Source: Microbacterium gorillae
GTDB taxonomy: Bacteria; Actinomycetota; Actinomycetes; Actinomycetales; Microbacteriaceae
DNA: 64,000 nucleotides
Direction: 5' to 3'
Assembly (NCBI RefSeq): GCF_000826185.2
Contig: NZ_LN648875.1
Location: 310,001-374,000, forward strand
The notes beneath the pieces were generated by a model. It worked only from the letters and a program-made list of their open reading frames with translations, made no database searches and had not been told where the DNA came from. Positions 23,504 through 31,867 of this stretch are shown one piece after another. Every line of letters begins with the position of its first letter. The stretch's first letter is position 1. A program made the translations under genes and the position numbers.

Positions 23504-24843
23504 CCGGGCTCCCGGACAACCTGGCCGCGATCGCGGTCACCCCGGACCACCCCGACTACGCGCTGCGGCGCTCCAGCTACATGGCCGTCGGTTCGCCGAC
23601 CGCCGTGCTGATGGCGCGTGATGACGCAGACGTCGCCGCGGCGCTCAGCCACGCCTCCCGCCTCCGGGCGGACGGGTCGACGGCACCGTTCTCGGTGCGC
23701 TCCGGCGGCCACGGCATCGCCGGCACGTCGACCAACTCCGGCGGCATCGTCCTGGACCTGTCCCGGATGAACCGGATCTCCCCCGCCGGATCGAATGTGC
23801 GCGTGCAGGCCGGCGCGACGTGGGGCGACGTCGCCGCGCACCTCGGTCCGCAGGACCAGACGATCACCAGCGGCAACTTCGGCGACACCGGCGTCGGCGG
23901 CCTCGCCACCGCGGGCGGCGTCGGCTACTTCGCCCGCTCGCAGGGCCTCACGCTGGACCGCGTCCGGGCCGCCACCCTGATCACCGCCGACGGCGTGATC
24001 CATCACGTGGATGCCGAGCACGAGCCCGACCTGTTCTGGGCACTCCGCGGCGGCGCGACGCAGGTCGGCGTCGTCACCGAAGTCGACCTGGAGCCGATGG
24101 ACATGCACACGTCGGCGGGGGACGCGTCCATCATCTTCCAGCAGGTGCAGTTCCTCGTCCCGGACCTGTCGACCTTCACGCCCGCGTGGGCGGAGTGGAT
24201 CGATTCCGCGCCCCGAGAGGCGGAGAGCTTCCTGATGCTCAATGCGGTGGGTGGCGGACGCTACGTCGTCCAGGCACGCAACGTCTGGGCCGGTGACGAC
24301 GTGGAGGCGGCGACCCCCACGCTCGAGTCGGCATTGGAGCTCGCGCACGTGCTCGACACCAGCGCGCAGATCCAGCCCTACGCCTCCGTCGTGCCGTCGC
24401 CGAAGTGGCCGCACCAGGGGCAGCAGAGCGTGCACATGCGCGATGTGCTCGTCGAGCACGCGGATGCCGCGGTCGGCGCGGCGATGGCGGACGCCCTCGC
24501 CCACGACGCGACGCTCGTCGGCGAACTGCGCGCCCTGGGCGGTGCCGTCTCCGACGTCGCCCCCGATGCCACCGCGTGGGCCGGCCGGTCCCAGCGCGCG
24601 CTGGCCGGAATCTGGGCCCGCCCCGCCGGATACGAGGCCGAGGATGAGGCCTTCGCCGCGCTCCAGGAGCTCGGCACAGGAACCTACGCGGCATACTCCT
24701 CCGACACCCGCCCGTCGGCCGCCGCACTCGCCTGGCCGGGAGCCACCGGCGAGCGCCTGCGCGCCCTCGCCGCAGAGGTGGACCCGCACGGTCTCTTCGC
24801 CAGCGGCCACTCGCTGCGGGTCGCGGAACTCGCCGCCGTCTGA
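23500..24843 (+). CDS. FAD-binding oxidoreductase, berberine-bridge type
   Basis: A 447-residue flavoenzyme of the PCMH/BBE class. The FAD-linking histidine is in RSGGHGIAG (around residue 70). The second linkage Cys typical of BBE enzymes (GxCPxVGVGG) is replaced by Phe in GNFGDTGVGG, so only a single covalent FAD link is expected. The BBE C-terminus (HGLFASGHSL) is present in degraded form. Family members oxidise sugars, alcohols or phenolics. It is coupled to the SDR gene by an ATGA overlap and ends at a strong terminator. Confidence 0.88.
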   Translation: MTGLPDNLAAIAVTPDHPDYALRRSSYMAVGSPTAVLMARDDADVAAALSHASRLRADGSTAPFSVRSGGHGIAGTSTNSGGIVLDLSRMNRISPAGSNVRVQAGATWGDVAAHLGPQDQTITSGNFGDTGVGGLATAGGVGYFARSQGLTLDRVRAATLITADGVIHHVDAEHEPDLFWALRGGATQVGVVTEVDLEPMDMHTSAGDASIIFQQVQFLVPDLSTFTPAWAEWIDSAPREAESFLMLNAVGGGRYVVQARNVWAGDDVEAATPTLESALELAHVLDTSAQIQPYASVVPSPKWPHQGQQSVHMRDVLVEHADAAVGAAMADALAHDATLVGELRALGGAVSDVAPDATAWAGRSQRALAGIWARPAGYEAEDEAFAALQELGTGTYAAYSSDTRPSAAALAWPGATGERLRALAAEVDPHGLFASGHSLRVAELAAV

Positions 24844-24852
24844 TTCCCACAC

Positions 24853-24890
24853 CGGAATGCCCCGGGGCCATCGTGCCCCGGGGCATTCCG
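24853..24890 (+). terminator. Terminator after the FAD oxidoreductase gene
   Basis: Perfect 16-bp stem, CGGAATGCCCCGGGGC paired with GCCCCGGGGCATTCCG around a six-base loop, 10 bases after the stop. The strongest hairpin in the window. Confidence 0.85.
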
Positions 24891-25020
24891 CGTTCCCGGC
24901 CACGCCCCGTTCGGGGCTCGACTCCCGCCCCCTCACCACCCGGGTTCCTCAGGACCACCCCGGTTCCGCAGGCCCACCCGGAGGGCCTCGCCTCACTGTG
25001 ACTCGGACCCCACCAACGAG

Positions 25021-25055
25021 ACAGAGCCCGCGACCGGATCGGTCGCGGGCTCTGT
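25021..25055 (-). terminator. Terminator of the MFS gene
   Basis: Perfect 15-bp stem, ACAGAGCCCGCGACC with GGTCGCGGGCTCTGT around a five-base loop, about 37 bases past the MFS stop. With the hairpin at 24853-24890 it insulates two converging units. Between them (24891-25020) I see only an imperfect 20-base direct repeat. Confidence 0.82.
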
Positions 25056-25091
25056 GGGCGCCGCGCGCGTGGGGAGCGCGGCACGGACTGA

Positions 25092-26345
25092 TCACTCGCC
25101 GAGAGTGATGGCCTCCGCCTCGAACTCCACGGACTCATGCACCGGGTGGTCGGCACGACGCAGAACACTGTGGAACACCATGATGATGATAGCGCCGACG
25201 ACGGCCGTCCCGGCGGCGAAGAGGAACGGGACCCCGACACCGAACGCGGCCAGTGCGGTCCCGACGGGGGCGCCGATCGCGCCGCCGATGAACCGGACGC
25301 CCGAGTAGGCCGACGAGGCGACGGCGCGCGGCAGCGTGGAAGCCTCCATGACGGCCTCGGTGAGGACCGTGTTGATCGCGCCGATCTCGAAGCCGAGGAG
25401 CACGACGCAGACGATCAGCGCGGGCAGCGTGTCGGCGAACAGGCTCGCGGCGACGTGGGTGGCAGCGAAGATGAGCAGCGCGACGACGAGCGTCTGACGC
25501 GGCGAGAAGTGGCGAGCCAGGGCGGGAGCGATGACGACGCTCGTCAGCGCCAGGCCGAGACCGAAGCCGGTCATCACCAGGCCGATGCCGACCGCCGGCA
25601 GACCGAGCGGATACGGCACGTAGGCCAGCGTCACGAAGAAGGACGCGTTGTAGAAGAAGGCGACGATGCTGAGGATCAGGATCGACGGAATCGCCAGGGC
25701 ACGGAAGGGCGCGGAGGCCGGGGACTTCTCGGCGGGCTTGCCCGCACCGCGGACGATCGTGATGATGGCGATGAATCCGACCGCCATCAGCGACGCGGTG
25801 CCCCAGAACGGCGCGGTCCAATCGACCTCGCCCAGCAGACCGCCGACCAGCGGTCCGACGGCGAGTCCGAGGCCGAGCGCGGTCTCGTACAGGATGACCG
25901 CGCCGGCGGCCGGTCCACCGCTGGCGGCGATGATCGACGCCAGCGCCGTGGACAGGAACAGGGCGTTGCCCAGTCCCCAGAAGGCGCGAGCCGTGATCAG
26001 CGCGGTGATGTCACCGGCGAACGCGCAGGCGACGGCGGAGAGCAGGATGACCGCGAGACCGATCAGCATCGTGGCGCGCGTTCCGATGCGCGAGGACAAC
26101 CAACTCGTGAACAGCATCACGATCGCGGTGACGGCGAGGTAGCTGGTGAACAGCAGCGCGGTCTGCGACGGCGAAGCGTGCATGGCCTCGGAGATGCTCG
26201 GCAGGATCGGGCCGACGAGGCCGATGCCCATGAACGCGACCATCGACGCGAACGCCACGGCCCAGACCGCCGGCGGCTGGTCCCACAGGCGACGCTTGGC
26301 TGCCGGAGCAGCGATGGCGGTGGGAGCAGGTGGCGCAACGGTCAT
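25092..26345 (-). CDS. MFS transporter (drug/metabolite efflux type)
   Basis: A 417-residue transporter with 12 likely helices. The motif between helices 2 and 3 is WLSSRIGTRATMLIG, a variant of the MFS signature, and the N-terminus is cytoplasmic and Pro/Ala rich. It resembles the Bcr/TetA-like efflux group. It is divergent from a MarR gene, with repeated TACTC motifs between the two starts, so it is likely repressed by that regulator and induced by its own substrate, which is unknown. Confidence 0.9.
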   Translation of the reverse strand: MTVAPPAPTAIAAPAAKRRLWDQPPAVWAVAFASMVAFMGIGLVGPILPSISEAMHASPSQTALLFTSYLAVTAIVMLFTSWLSSRIGTRATMLIGLAVILLSAVACAFAGDITALITARAFWGLGNALFLSTALASIIAASGGPAAGAVILYETALGLGLAVGPLVGGLLGEVDWTAPFWGTASLMAVGFIAIITIVRGAGKPAEKSPASAPFRALAIPSILILSIVAFFYNASFFVTLAYVPYPLGLPAVGIGLVMTGFGLGLALTSVVIAPALARHFSPRQTLVVALLIFAATHVAASLFADTLPALIVCVVLLGFEIGAINTVLTEAVMEASTLPRAVASSAYSGVRFIGGAIGAPVGTALAAFGVGVPFLFAAGTAVVGAIIIMVFHSVLRRADHPVHESVEFEAEAITLGE

Positions 26346-26370
26346 GGAGGTCCTTTCGGCGGGTAGTACA

Positions 26371-26418
26371 CGGATACTCTACTCGTGAACTACTCGTAAA
26401 TCAAATCCGCGTATACTC
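26371..26418. promoter_or_regulatory. Repeated TACTC motifs between MFS and MarR genes
   Basis: Four TACTC copies (26375, 26380, 26391, 26414), two of them within CTACTCGT direct repeats 11 bases apart, in a low-GC divergent promoter region. The arrangement suggests adjacent MarR dimer sites overlapping both promoters. Confidence 0.55.
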
Positions 26419-26423
26419 GACGC

Positions 26424-26939
26424 ATGACCCTCACCGAGAGCCCGGACGATGACACCGTCGATCGCGTCCGCGCCCGCTGGGCGCAGACGCTGCCGGAGGT
26501 GGACACCTCCCCTCTCGAGGTCCTCGGCCGCATCGCCCGCATCGGTGCGCAGACCTCGCAGCTGATGGACCGGAGCCTGGCGACCAGCGGCGTCTCCCGC
26601 TCCGAGTTCGACGTGCTGTGCGCGCTGGCGCGCAGTGATCGTCCGCTGCGCGCCAGCGAGGTCACGGCTCAGACGATGCTCAGCGGAGCAGCGACCACGA
26701 AACTGACCGTGCGGCTCGAGAGCGCCGGGCTCCTCACGCGGGAGCGGCTGGAACGAGACGGACGGGTCGTGCTCCTGCAGCTGACCGAGGCGGGCCGGGA
26801 ACTGGTCGCACGCGAGTTCCCGCGTGCCCTCGACGGCGACCGCCTGCTGCTGCGCGGCCTGACCCAGGATGAGCGGGACCAGCTCGCATCCCTGTTGAAG
26901 GTCATCTCCGGAAACGCCGACCGTGCTGACGTGAGCTGA
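26424..26939 (+). CDS. MarR family transcriptional regulator
   Basis: A 171-residue MarR protein with the helices SRSEFDVLCALARS and SEVTAQTMLSGAATTKLTVRLES and the wing RERLERDGRVVLLQLTEAGRE. The N-terminal extension of about 30 residues is longer than usual. It is divergent from the MFS gene and probably represses it. The intergenic low-GC stretch with repeated TACTC motifs is the likely operator. It is transcribed away from the exporter and followed by DUF2127. Confidence 0.9.
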   Translation: MTLTESPDDDTVDRVRARWAQTLPEVDTSPLEVLGRIARIGAQTSQLMDRSLATSGVSRSEFDVLCALARSDRPLRASEVTAQTMLSGAATTKLTVRLESAGLLTRERLERDGRVVLLQLTEAGRELVAREFPRALDGDRLLLRGLTQDERDQLASLLKVISGNADRADVS

Positions 26940-26988
26940 CCACGCGCACCCCGGCCGGCAGCCGCCGGTTTGCGCGTACGCTCTGCTC

Positions 26989-27492
26989 ATGCGGGTGAAT
27001 CGGGACCATCGGATCCTGGATCGGACGTTCTTCGTCAGTCTGATCCTGAAGGGGCTGAACGGTCTCGTGGAGCTCATCGCCGGGGGCGCCCTGCTGATCC
27101 TCAGTCCGTCGGACATCGACCGGCTCGCGCACCGACTCACCCAGCACCGGCTCGCCGTGGACCCGGACGATTTCATCGCCAACTGGCTGGTGCACTACAC
27201 CGCCCATCTCGATGTCGGCACCACCGTCTTCGGAGCCGTGTACCTGCTCGTCCACGGGATCGTGAAGGTGTTCCTGGTGATCGCGGTGCTGCGCGACAAG
27301 CTCTGGGCCTACCCCTGGTTGATCGGCTTCCTGACGGTGTTCATCGGCTACCAGACCGTCGAGCTCTTCCTGCACTTCAGCTGGTTCCTGCTCGGACTCA
27401 CCGCCTTCGACATCTTCATCGTCGTCCTCACGGTTCGGGAATACCGCCTGCACCGACGCCGCCGGGCGGAGCGCATCACAACCGCCACCTGA
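26989..27492 (+). CDS. DUF2127 family membrane protein
   Basis: A 167-residue protein with four helices (about 15-37, 65-95, 100-125, 128-150) and the family's LDRTFFVSLILKGLNGLVEL start. The middle helix carries charged and aromatic residues (WLVHYTAHLDVGTTVFGAVYLLVHG). DUF2127 proteins are widespread in actinobacteria and their role is unknown. It is encoded 49 bases after the MarR gene and may be co-transcribed with the tocopherol-cyclase-like gene that follows after 39 bases. Confidence 0.83.
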   Translation: MRVNRDHRILDRTFFVSLILKGLNGLVELIAGGALLILSPSDIDRLAHRLTQHRLAVDPDDFIANWLVHYTAHLDVGTTVFGAVYLLVHGIVKVFLVIAVLRDKLWAYPWLIGFLTVFIGYQTVELFLHFSWFLLGLTAFDIFIVVLTVREYRLHRRRRAERITTAT

Positions 27493-27531
27493 CCCCTGTC
27501 GGCATCCCGCGGACGGGGTTAGCGTGGCGGA

Positions 27532-28536
27532 ATGAGGACCCCGGTCTCGTACGTCAGCAGCGTGCACCACCCCGAGGCATTTCACGGAACGCGCGTCCGC
27601 GGTGGATTCTTCGAGGGGTGGTACGTCAAGCTCGTGTCCGCCGATCGCACCCGGCGATGGGCCGTGATCCCCGGCGTCTTCCGGTCCACCGGCACCCACG
27701 ATCACGTCAACGAAGCGTTCGTGCAAGTGCTGGACGGGCTGACCGGCCGTTCCTGGTACCACGCCTTCCCCCGAGGCGACTTCCACGCCTCCACGCATCA
27801 GTTCGCCGTCCGCGTGGGCGAGAACACCTTCGACGGTGGTGGGATCACCCTCGACCTGCCGGAACTGTCCGGCCGGGTGGACTTCACCACGCCGATGGAC
27901 CCTTATCCGGTCTCCCCGCTCCGCCCGGGGATCATGGGCTGGTACGGCTACGTGCCGATCATGGAGTGCTTCCACGGCGTGGTCTCGTTCGGACACGAGC
28001 TCGCCGGTGACTTGAGGACCGAGCAGGAGTCGGCGTCATTCGACGGCGGCCGCGGCTACATCGAGAAGGACTGGGGGCGGTCGTTCCCCGCCGCATACGT
28101 GTGGGGTGCGAGCAACCATCTCATCGACCGTGACGGCTCGGAGGAGGACGGTTCCCTGATGGCCTCGTGCGCCATCATCCCCGGGCTCGGTCGCACGTTC
28201 CGGGGATTCATCGTCGCCCTGCGCCGGGGGCGGACGCTCAGCACGTGGGCGACCTGGAACGGCTCCCGCGACATGGAGCTCACCATCACCGACACGCATG
28301 TGACGTGGCGGATGCGTGGTCCGCAGGGCACGCTGTCGCTGCGTGCTGAACGCGTCCGCGGCGGACTGCTGCACGCTCCGCTGCGGACCGCGATGCACAA
28401 ACGGGTCGAGGAGACGCTGGACGCCGTGATCGAGATCCACCACGTCTCGCCCGTCGGAGTCACGCTGTTCGAGGGCGTCGGGGTCTGCGCCGGCCTGGAG
28501 GTCTTCGGCGACACCGACCGCCTGATGAGGTTGTGA
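27532..28536 (+). CDS. Tocopherol cyclase family protein
   Basis: A 334-residue protein resembling plant and cyanobacterial tocopherol cyclase (VTE1) in its conserved blocks: FFEGWYVKLV near the N-terminus, GWYGYVPIMECFHGVVS in the middle, and GYIEKDWGRSFPAAYVWGASNH. No signal peptide is seen. Actinobacteria do not make tocopherol, so this member probably acts on another prenyl-quinol or binds a lipid. It converges on the next gene with one base between stops. Confidence 0.85.
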   Translation: MRTPVSYVSSVHHPEAFHGTRVRGGFFEGWYVKLVSADRTRRWAVIPGVFRSTGTHDHVNEAFVQVLDGLTGRSWYHAFPRGDFHASTHQFAVRVGENTFDGGGITLDLPELSGRVDFTTPMDPYPVSPLRPGIMGWYGYVPIMECFHGVVSFGHELAGDLRTEQESASFDGGRGYIEKDWGRSFPAAYVWGASNHLIDRDGSEEDGSLMASCAIIPGLGRTFRGFIVALRRGRTLSTWATWNGSRDMELTITDTHVTWRMRGPQGTLSLRAERVRGGLLHAPLRTAMHKRVEETLDAVIEIHHVSPVGVTLFEGVGVCAGLEVFGDTDRLMRL

Positions 28537-28537
28537 G

Positions 28538-28807
28538 TCAGGTCTCCGAGACGACGGCCGCCACCGTGAGCCGCGTCTGCTTGGCTCCGGCGAGTCCGGT
28601 CCCGATGTTGAGGTACTGATCCTCGCTCACCCGCACGATCATGCCCTTGCGGTAGAGCTTGTGGATCTCCGGGAGCTCACCGCGCAGAGCCGCCTGCAGC
28701 GTTGCACGCGCCGTCGACAGGTCGGTCGGACCGTGAGTGCTGATCGTGGCGCCATACGCGTTGCCACTCAAGCCCGCTTCCACGACGATGACGTACAGCT
28801 CGGTCAT
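28538..28807 (-). CDS. Hypothetical protein (89 residues)
   Basis: A small soluble protein, not recognised. It starts MTELYVIVVEAGLSG, has a strand-helix pattern (TARATLQAALRGELPEIHKL) and ends in a beta-rich tail. No Cys and no signal. A purine-rich GGGGGG site precedes the ATG. It is divergent from the membrane protein gene at 28944, with a perfect palindrome between them. Confidence 0.65.
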   Translation of the reverse strand: MTELYVIVVEAGLSGNAYGATISTHGPTDLSTARATLQAALRGELPEIHKLYRKGMIVRVSEDQYLNIGTGLAGAKQTRLTVAAVVSET

Positions 28808-28852
28808 GTTCCCCCCTGATGTTCGTCCCCGTCGAGCGTACACAGCAGATGT

Positions 28853-28866
28853 CGGGAATATTCCCG
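28853..28866. promoter_or_regulatory. Perfect 14-bp palindrome in a divergent promoter region
   Basis: CGGGAATATTCCCG, a perfect dyad with an AT-rich centre, midway between two divergent genes (starts at 28807 and 28944). It has the shape of a regulator dimer site; no adjacent regulator gene is obvious. Confidence 0.5.
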
Positions 28867-28943
28867 TGCGCGTCGCCTTCCCCGACGGGCTCGGTGGCCC
28901 CACTATTGCTCCAGGCCGATTCGGCCGACGACAAGGGGGAAAC

Positions 28944-29705
28944 ATGACGTACGCGACAGCGAGCGAGACCACACTCGGCCGGGCTCGGCGGATCCTGGTG
29001 TGGGCGGTGATCGTCAGCTTCACTCTCGCCGCCATCATGGGGATCCTGGTGCTGCTCGGGGTGGGAGCCGGAAGCAACTTCGGTTCGGAGCTCACCGCGA
29101 AGGTCCTCAGCACGACCGCCTTGGTCGGCCTCACCTCCCTGCTGGTGCTGTGCGCGGCACTCATCCTGGACGGGACCGCGAGGTGGTTCGCCCTGGTGAC
29201 GATCATCATCGCGGTGGGCGCCACGGTGACACTCCTCCTCCAGATCTGGGCTTCGCTCGACATCGACTGGAAGTGGACGATCACGCTGCTCTTCACGCCG
29301 ACCGCGCTCGCCGTCCTGTGCCTCGTGCTCCGCCTCGGCCGCGGAGCGGGTCCGGCGTTGCGGATCACGGTCCGCCTCACCCTCGTGGCCATCGCCCTCG
29401 CCACGCTCGGGACCCTGTACATGATCTGGTTCGTCGGCGCGGAGGAGTGGACGGCGCGCCTCGTCGGCATCCTCGGCATCCTCGCCGCGCTCGGCGTCAT
29501 CGTCTCGATCGTGCTGACGCTCGTCGGCCGCGCGGCACGTCCTGCCGTGGTCGCACCGGCACCGAACGCGCCGGACTGGGCGCAGCGCCTGATCGAGGAG
29601 GCGAACGCCCGCGGCATCACCGTGGAGGAGCTCGTCGCGCCCCTGCTCGCCGACCCGGCCCCGACCGCTCGAGTCGCGGCCGACGGTACGCGATCCGACC
29701 GCTGA
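28944..29705 (+). CDS. Hypothetical four- to six-helix membrane protein
   Basis: A 253-residue membrane protein with helices at about 14-42, 50-75, 77-97, 107-127, 140-160 and 168-190, followed by a soluble C-terminal tail of 55 residues that includes a short helix (DWAQRLIEEANARGITVEEL). AAGGGGGA precedes the ATG. I do not recognise the family; the tail could bind a partner. No neighbour suggests a role. Confidence 0.7.
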   Translation: MTYATASETTLGRARRILVWAVIVSFTLAAIMGILVLLGVGAGSNFGSELTAKVLSTTALVGLTSLLVLCAALILDGTARWFALVTIIIAVGATVTLLLQIWASLDIDWKWTITLLFTPTALAVLCLVLRLGRGAGPALRITVRLTLVAIALATLGTLYMIWFVGAEEWTARLVGILGILAALGVIVSIVLTLVGRAARPAVVAPAPNAPDWAQRLIEEANARGITVEELVAPLLADPAPTARVAADGTRSDR

Positions 29706-29743
29706 CCCTTGTCCGGCCGCACTCCGCGACCTAGCGTCGAGGG

Positions 29744-30442
29744 ATGGGCGTGAGCATCGACGCGGTACGTTTCCGGTCGCCGGAACCGGGAATGGCGGCG
29801 GCGTTCTGGGCCGTGATCCTCGGCCGGACCGCGGTCCCGCTCGGTGAGGATCTGGTGCTGCCGGGGTCTCCACGCCAGCTCGGGCTGCGCTTCGCGGTGG
29901 GTGACGGACACCCCGCCACCGAGAACCGGCTGCACCTGCACCTCACGTATGCCGGTCGCGCGCAGGCCGACACCATCGCCGCCGCGGTCTCCCTCGGCGG
30001 CCGGGTGGCCGGCAGCGGGAACATCCCGCCCGGGTCGTTCGCGGTGATGGCCGATGCCGTCGGCGACGAATTCTGCGTGATCGAGGATGACAACGCCTAC
30101 CTCGCGGGATGCGGACCACTCGGCGAGGTCACGATCGAGGGCACGGTCGCCGTCGCCGAGTTCTGGGCCGCGGTGCTGGACTGGCCGGTCGTCTGGTCCG
30201 AGGGCGACGAACGAGCGATCCAATCCCCCGGCGGCGGCACCAAGCTCGCGTGGAGCGGCGATGCCGTCGAACCGGACCGAACGAACGAGCGTCAGGAGTT
30301 CGTGCTCACCGTCCCGGCCGCCGAGTACGACGTCGAGGTGGCACGCCTCCAGGCACGGGGAGCCACGGGGCCCGAGGCCAACGCCGACCGGGTCGAGATG
30401 CGGGACCCGGACGGCGTCGCGTTCGAGCTGCGCGCGATCTGA
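29744..30442 (+). CDS. Two-domain VOC/glyoxalase-like protein
   Basis: A 232-residue protein made of two tandem glyoxalase-like halves (about 1-115 and 120-232). Each has the VRF(or VT)xxPEPGMAAAFWA / VAEFWAAVLDWPV type start and ends in an FxLRAI/CVIED strand. The first half keeps few metal ligands. Such doubled domains are common in actinobacteria with unknown substrates. Its last 26 bases and the stop are part of a 37-bp sequence repeated 73 bases downstream (30490-30526). Confidence 0.82.
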   Translation: MGVSIDAVRFRSPEPGMAAAFWAVILGRTAVPLGEDLVLPGSPRQLGLRFAVGDGHPATENRLHLHLTYAGRAQADTIAAAVSLGGRVAGSGNIPPGSFAVMADAVGDEFCVIEDDNAYLAGCGPLGEVTIEGTVAVAEFWAAVLDWPVVWSEGDERAIQSPGGGTKLAWSGDAVEPDRTNERQEFVLTVPAAEYDVEVARLQARGATGPEANADRVEMRDPDGVAFELRAI

Positions 30443-30526
30443 CCCGCTCGGCCACCGACGCCGACACCGACACCGACACCGGTTCAGGATCGCGTTCGAG
30501 CTGCGCGCGATCTGACCCGCTCAGCC
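30417..30526. repeat. Partial duplication of the VOC gene's 3' end
   Basis: A 37-bp segment (30417-30453) containing the final codons and stop of the VOC gene recurs at 30490-30526 with one mismatch. Between the copies is a short hexamer run (about four CCGACA-type units, 30457-30480). The second copy keeps the reading phase for IAFELRAI-stop, but has no gene in front of it and overlaps the end of the next gene. Confidence 0.85.
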
Positions 30527-31093
30527 GAGCCCACGCAGAACCGACGCCAGCTCGGCGTCGAGCCCGGGGACGTCCTCCACGGGTACCGCGAGCGCGCGGA
30601 GTGTCCGACTGAACAGATTGCGCACGCCGGCGGCCAGGGTGATGTCGAGGATCTGGCGGTCGGAGAATCCGACTTCCCGCAGCCGGAGGCTGTCGGCGTC
30701 CGTCATCGCGGTCGGATCCTCGGTCATCCGGCTCGCGAACGCGACCACGGCGGCGTCCGCCGGTGGCAGGGCGTCGTCCTCTTCGTGCCGGGCGATGGCA
30801 CCGACCTCCTCCTCGGTCAGTGCCCCCGAAGTGATGGACTTGTTCGCGTGCGCCAGCAGGCAGTGCGGTGACGGCACCGCCCGCGCCGCGCCGAGCGTGG
30901 CGAGTTCGTACACGCGCAGCCCGATCGATGGGACCACGGACCGGACGAGATCGACGAAGCGCTCGTGCGCCTCCGGGTTGATCGCCATCACGGCGGTGTG
31001 GCGGTAGACGAATCCGGCCTCGTCGAGGTCTTCCCGATACATCTCAGCGACGTGTCCGGTGGCCGTCTCGACGGCGGGGGTCTGCAGAATCAT
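30521..31093 (-). CDS. Carboxymuconolactone decarboxylase (AhpD-like) family protein
   Basis: A 190-residue all-helical CMD-fold protein, close to peroxidase-related AhpD-like proteins. The redox motif of the family, ExxxCxxCxxxH, appears as SPHCLLAH: the first Cys is Ser, the second Cys and His remain. A two-thiol peroxidase is therefore not expected; one-Cys or non-redox function is more likely. The start at 31093 follows AGCGAGC-type weak site. It is a single gene, co-directional with the DHFR-like gene upstream. Confidence 0.85.
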   Translation of the reverse strand: MILQTPAVETATGHVAEMYREDLDEAGFVYRHTAVMAINPEAHERFVDLVRSVVPSIGLRVYELATLGAARAVPSPHCLLAHANKSITSGALTEEEVGAIARHEEDDALPPADAAVVAFASRMTEDPTAMTDADSLRLREVGFSDRQILDITLAAGVRNLFSRTLRALAVPVEDVPGLDAELASVLRGLG

Positions 31094-31198
31094 GGCGCGC
31101 TCCCTTGCGTGCGAAGGGGCGTCCGGCCGGGCGTCCGCTGGGGTGATGGTACGCCTATCCCTCCGGCGGCGGCATGGCTGCTGCATCCCGCAGGCGGG

Positions 31199-31798
31199 TC
31201 AGGCGGACGTGTGGATGACGCGGTAGCGGACGTGCACCACGGAGGAGGCGACCCGGCCGCCGAGCTGCTCGAGTCGGAAGCCCTCGACGCCGACCGACAA
31301 CCGCTCGCCGGCACCCAGGACGACGGGACAGATGTGCAGGCGCAACTCGTCCACGTGTCCGGCGGCGAGGTACTGGTTCACCGTGCACGCTCCCCCGGCG
31401 ATGTCGATTCGGCCGTCCGGCCCAGCGACCTCCCGCGCGAGTTCCAGCGCGCGCTCGATCCCCTCGGTGACGAAGGTGAACGTCGTCCCCTGGAGCACGA
31501 GCGGCTCGCGTTCGTGGTGGCTGAGCACGAACACCGGCGCGTGGTACGGCGGTTCCGGACCCCACCAGCCCTGCCAGTCGAGGTCGAACTCTCCGCGGTC
31601 CGGCCCGAACATGTTCCGGCCCATGATGTACGCCTGCGCCCCCACGACGGCCGCGACTTCGGGAGCGTTCTCGTCCTCCTGCATCCACGAGGTGAGCGGT
31701 TCCAGCGCCCCCTCGCCGAAGGGCGTCTCGAGGGTCTGGCCGAGTCCGGCGGTGTAGCCGTCGAGGGACACGGCCATGTCCGCGGTCACGTACGACAT
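31199..31798 (-). CDS. Dihydrofolate reductase family protein (RibD C-terminal type)
   Basis: A 199-residue YwjB/RibD-C-like reductase. It starts MSYVTADMAVSLDGY, has the nucleotide-binding AGPDGRIDIAGGACTVNQYL (about 125-144) and the DELRLHICPVVLGAGERL block. Family members bind NADPH, but the physiological substrate of this single-domain type is unknown; it is not the folate-pathway DHFR. It lies 106 bases upstream of the AhpD-like gene on the same strand. Confidence 0.9.
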   Translation of the reverse strand: MSYVTADMAVSLDGYTAGLGQTLETPFGEGALEPLTSWMQEDENAPEVAAVVGAQAYIMGRNMFGPDRGEFDLDWQGWWGPEPPYHAPVFVLSHHEREPLVLQGTTFTFVTEGIERALELAREVAGPDGRIDIAGGACTVNQYLAAGHVDELRLHICPVVLGAGERLSVGVEGFRLEQLGGRVASSVVHVRYRVIHTSA

Positions 31799-31867
31799 GC
31801 GAGGCTCCGATCTGTCCGCCCCCCACGGACGACGTTAGCCGCGTTCCGGTGGGATCGCGAGGGTTGA

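Noticed and set aside
24891..25020. Imperfect 20-base direct repeat between the two converging terminators
   Set aside because: Too short and degenerate to call a repeat element; probably chance in GC-rich spacer DNA.
28808..30223. Upstream extension of the 89-residue minus-strand protein
   Set aside because: It runs antisense through two good plus-strand genes; the start at 28807 has a purine-rich ribosome site.
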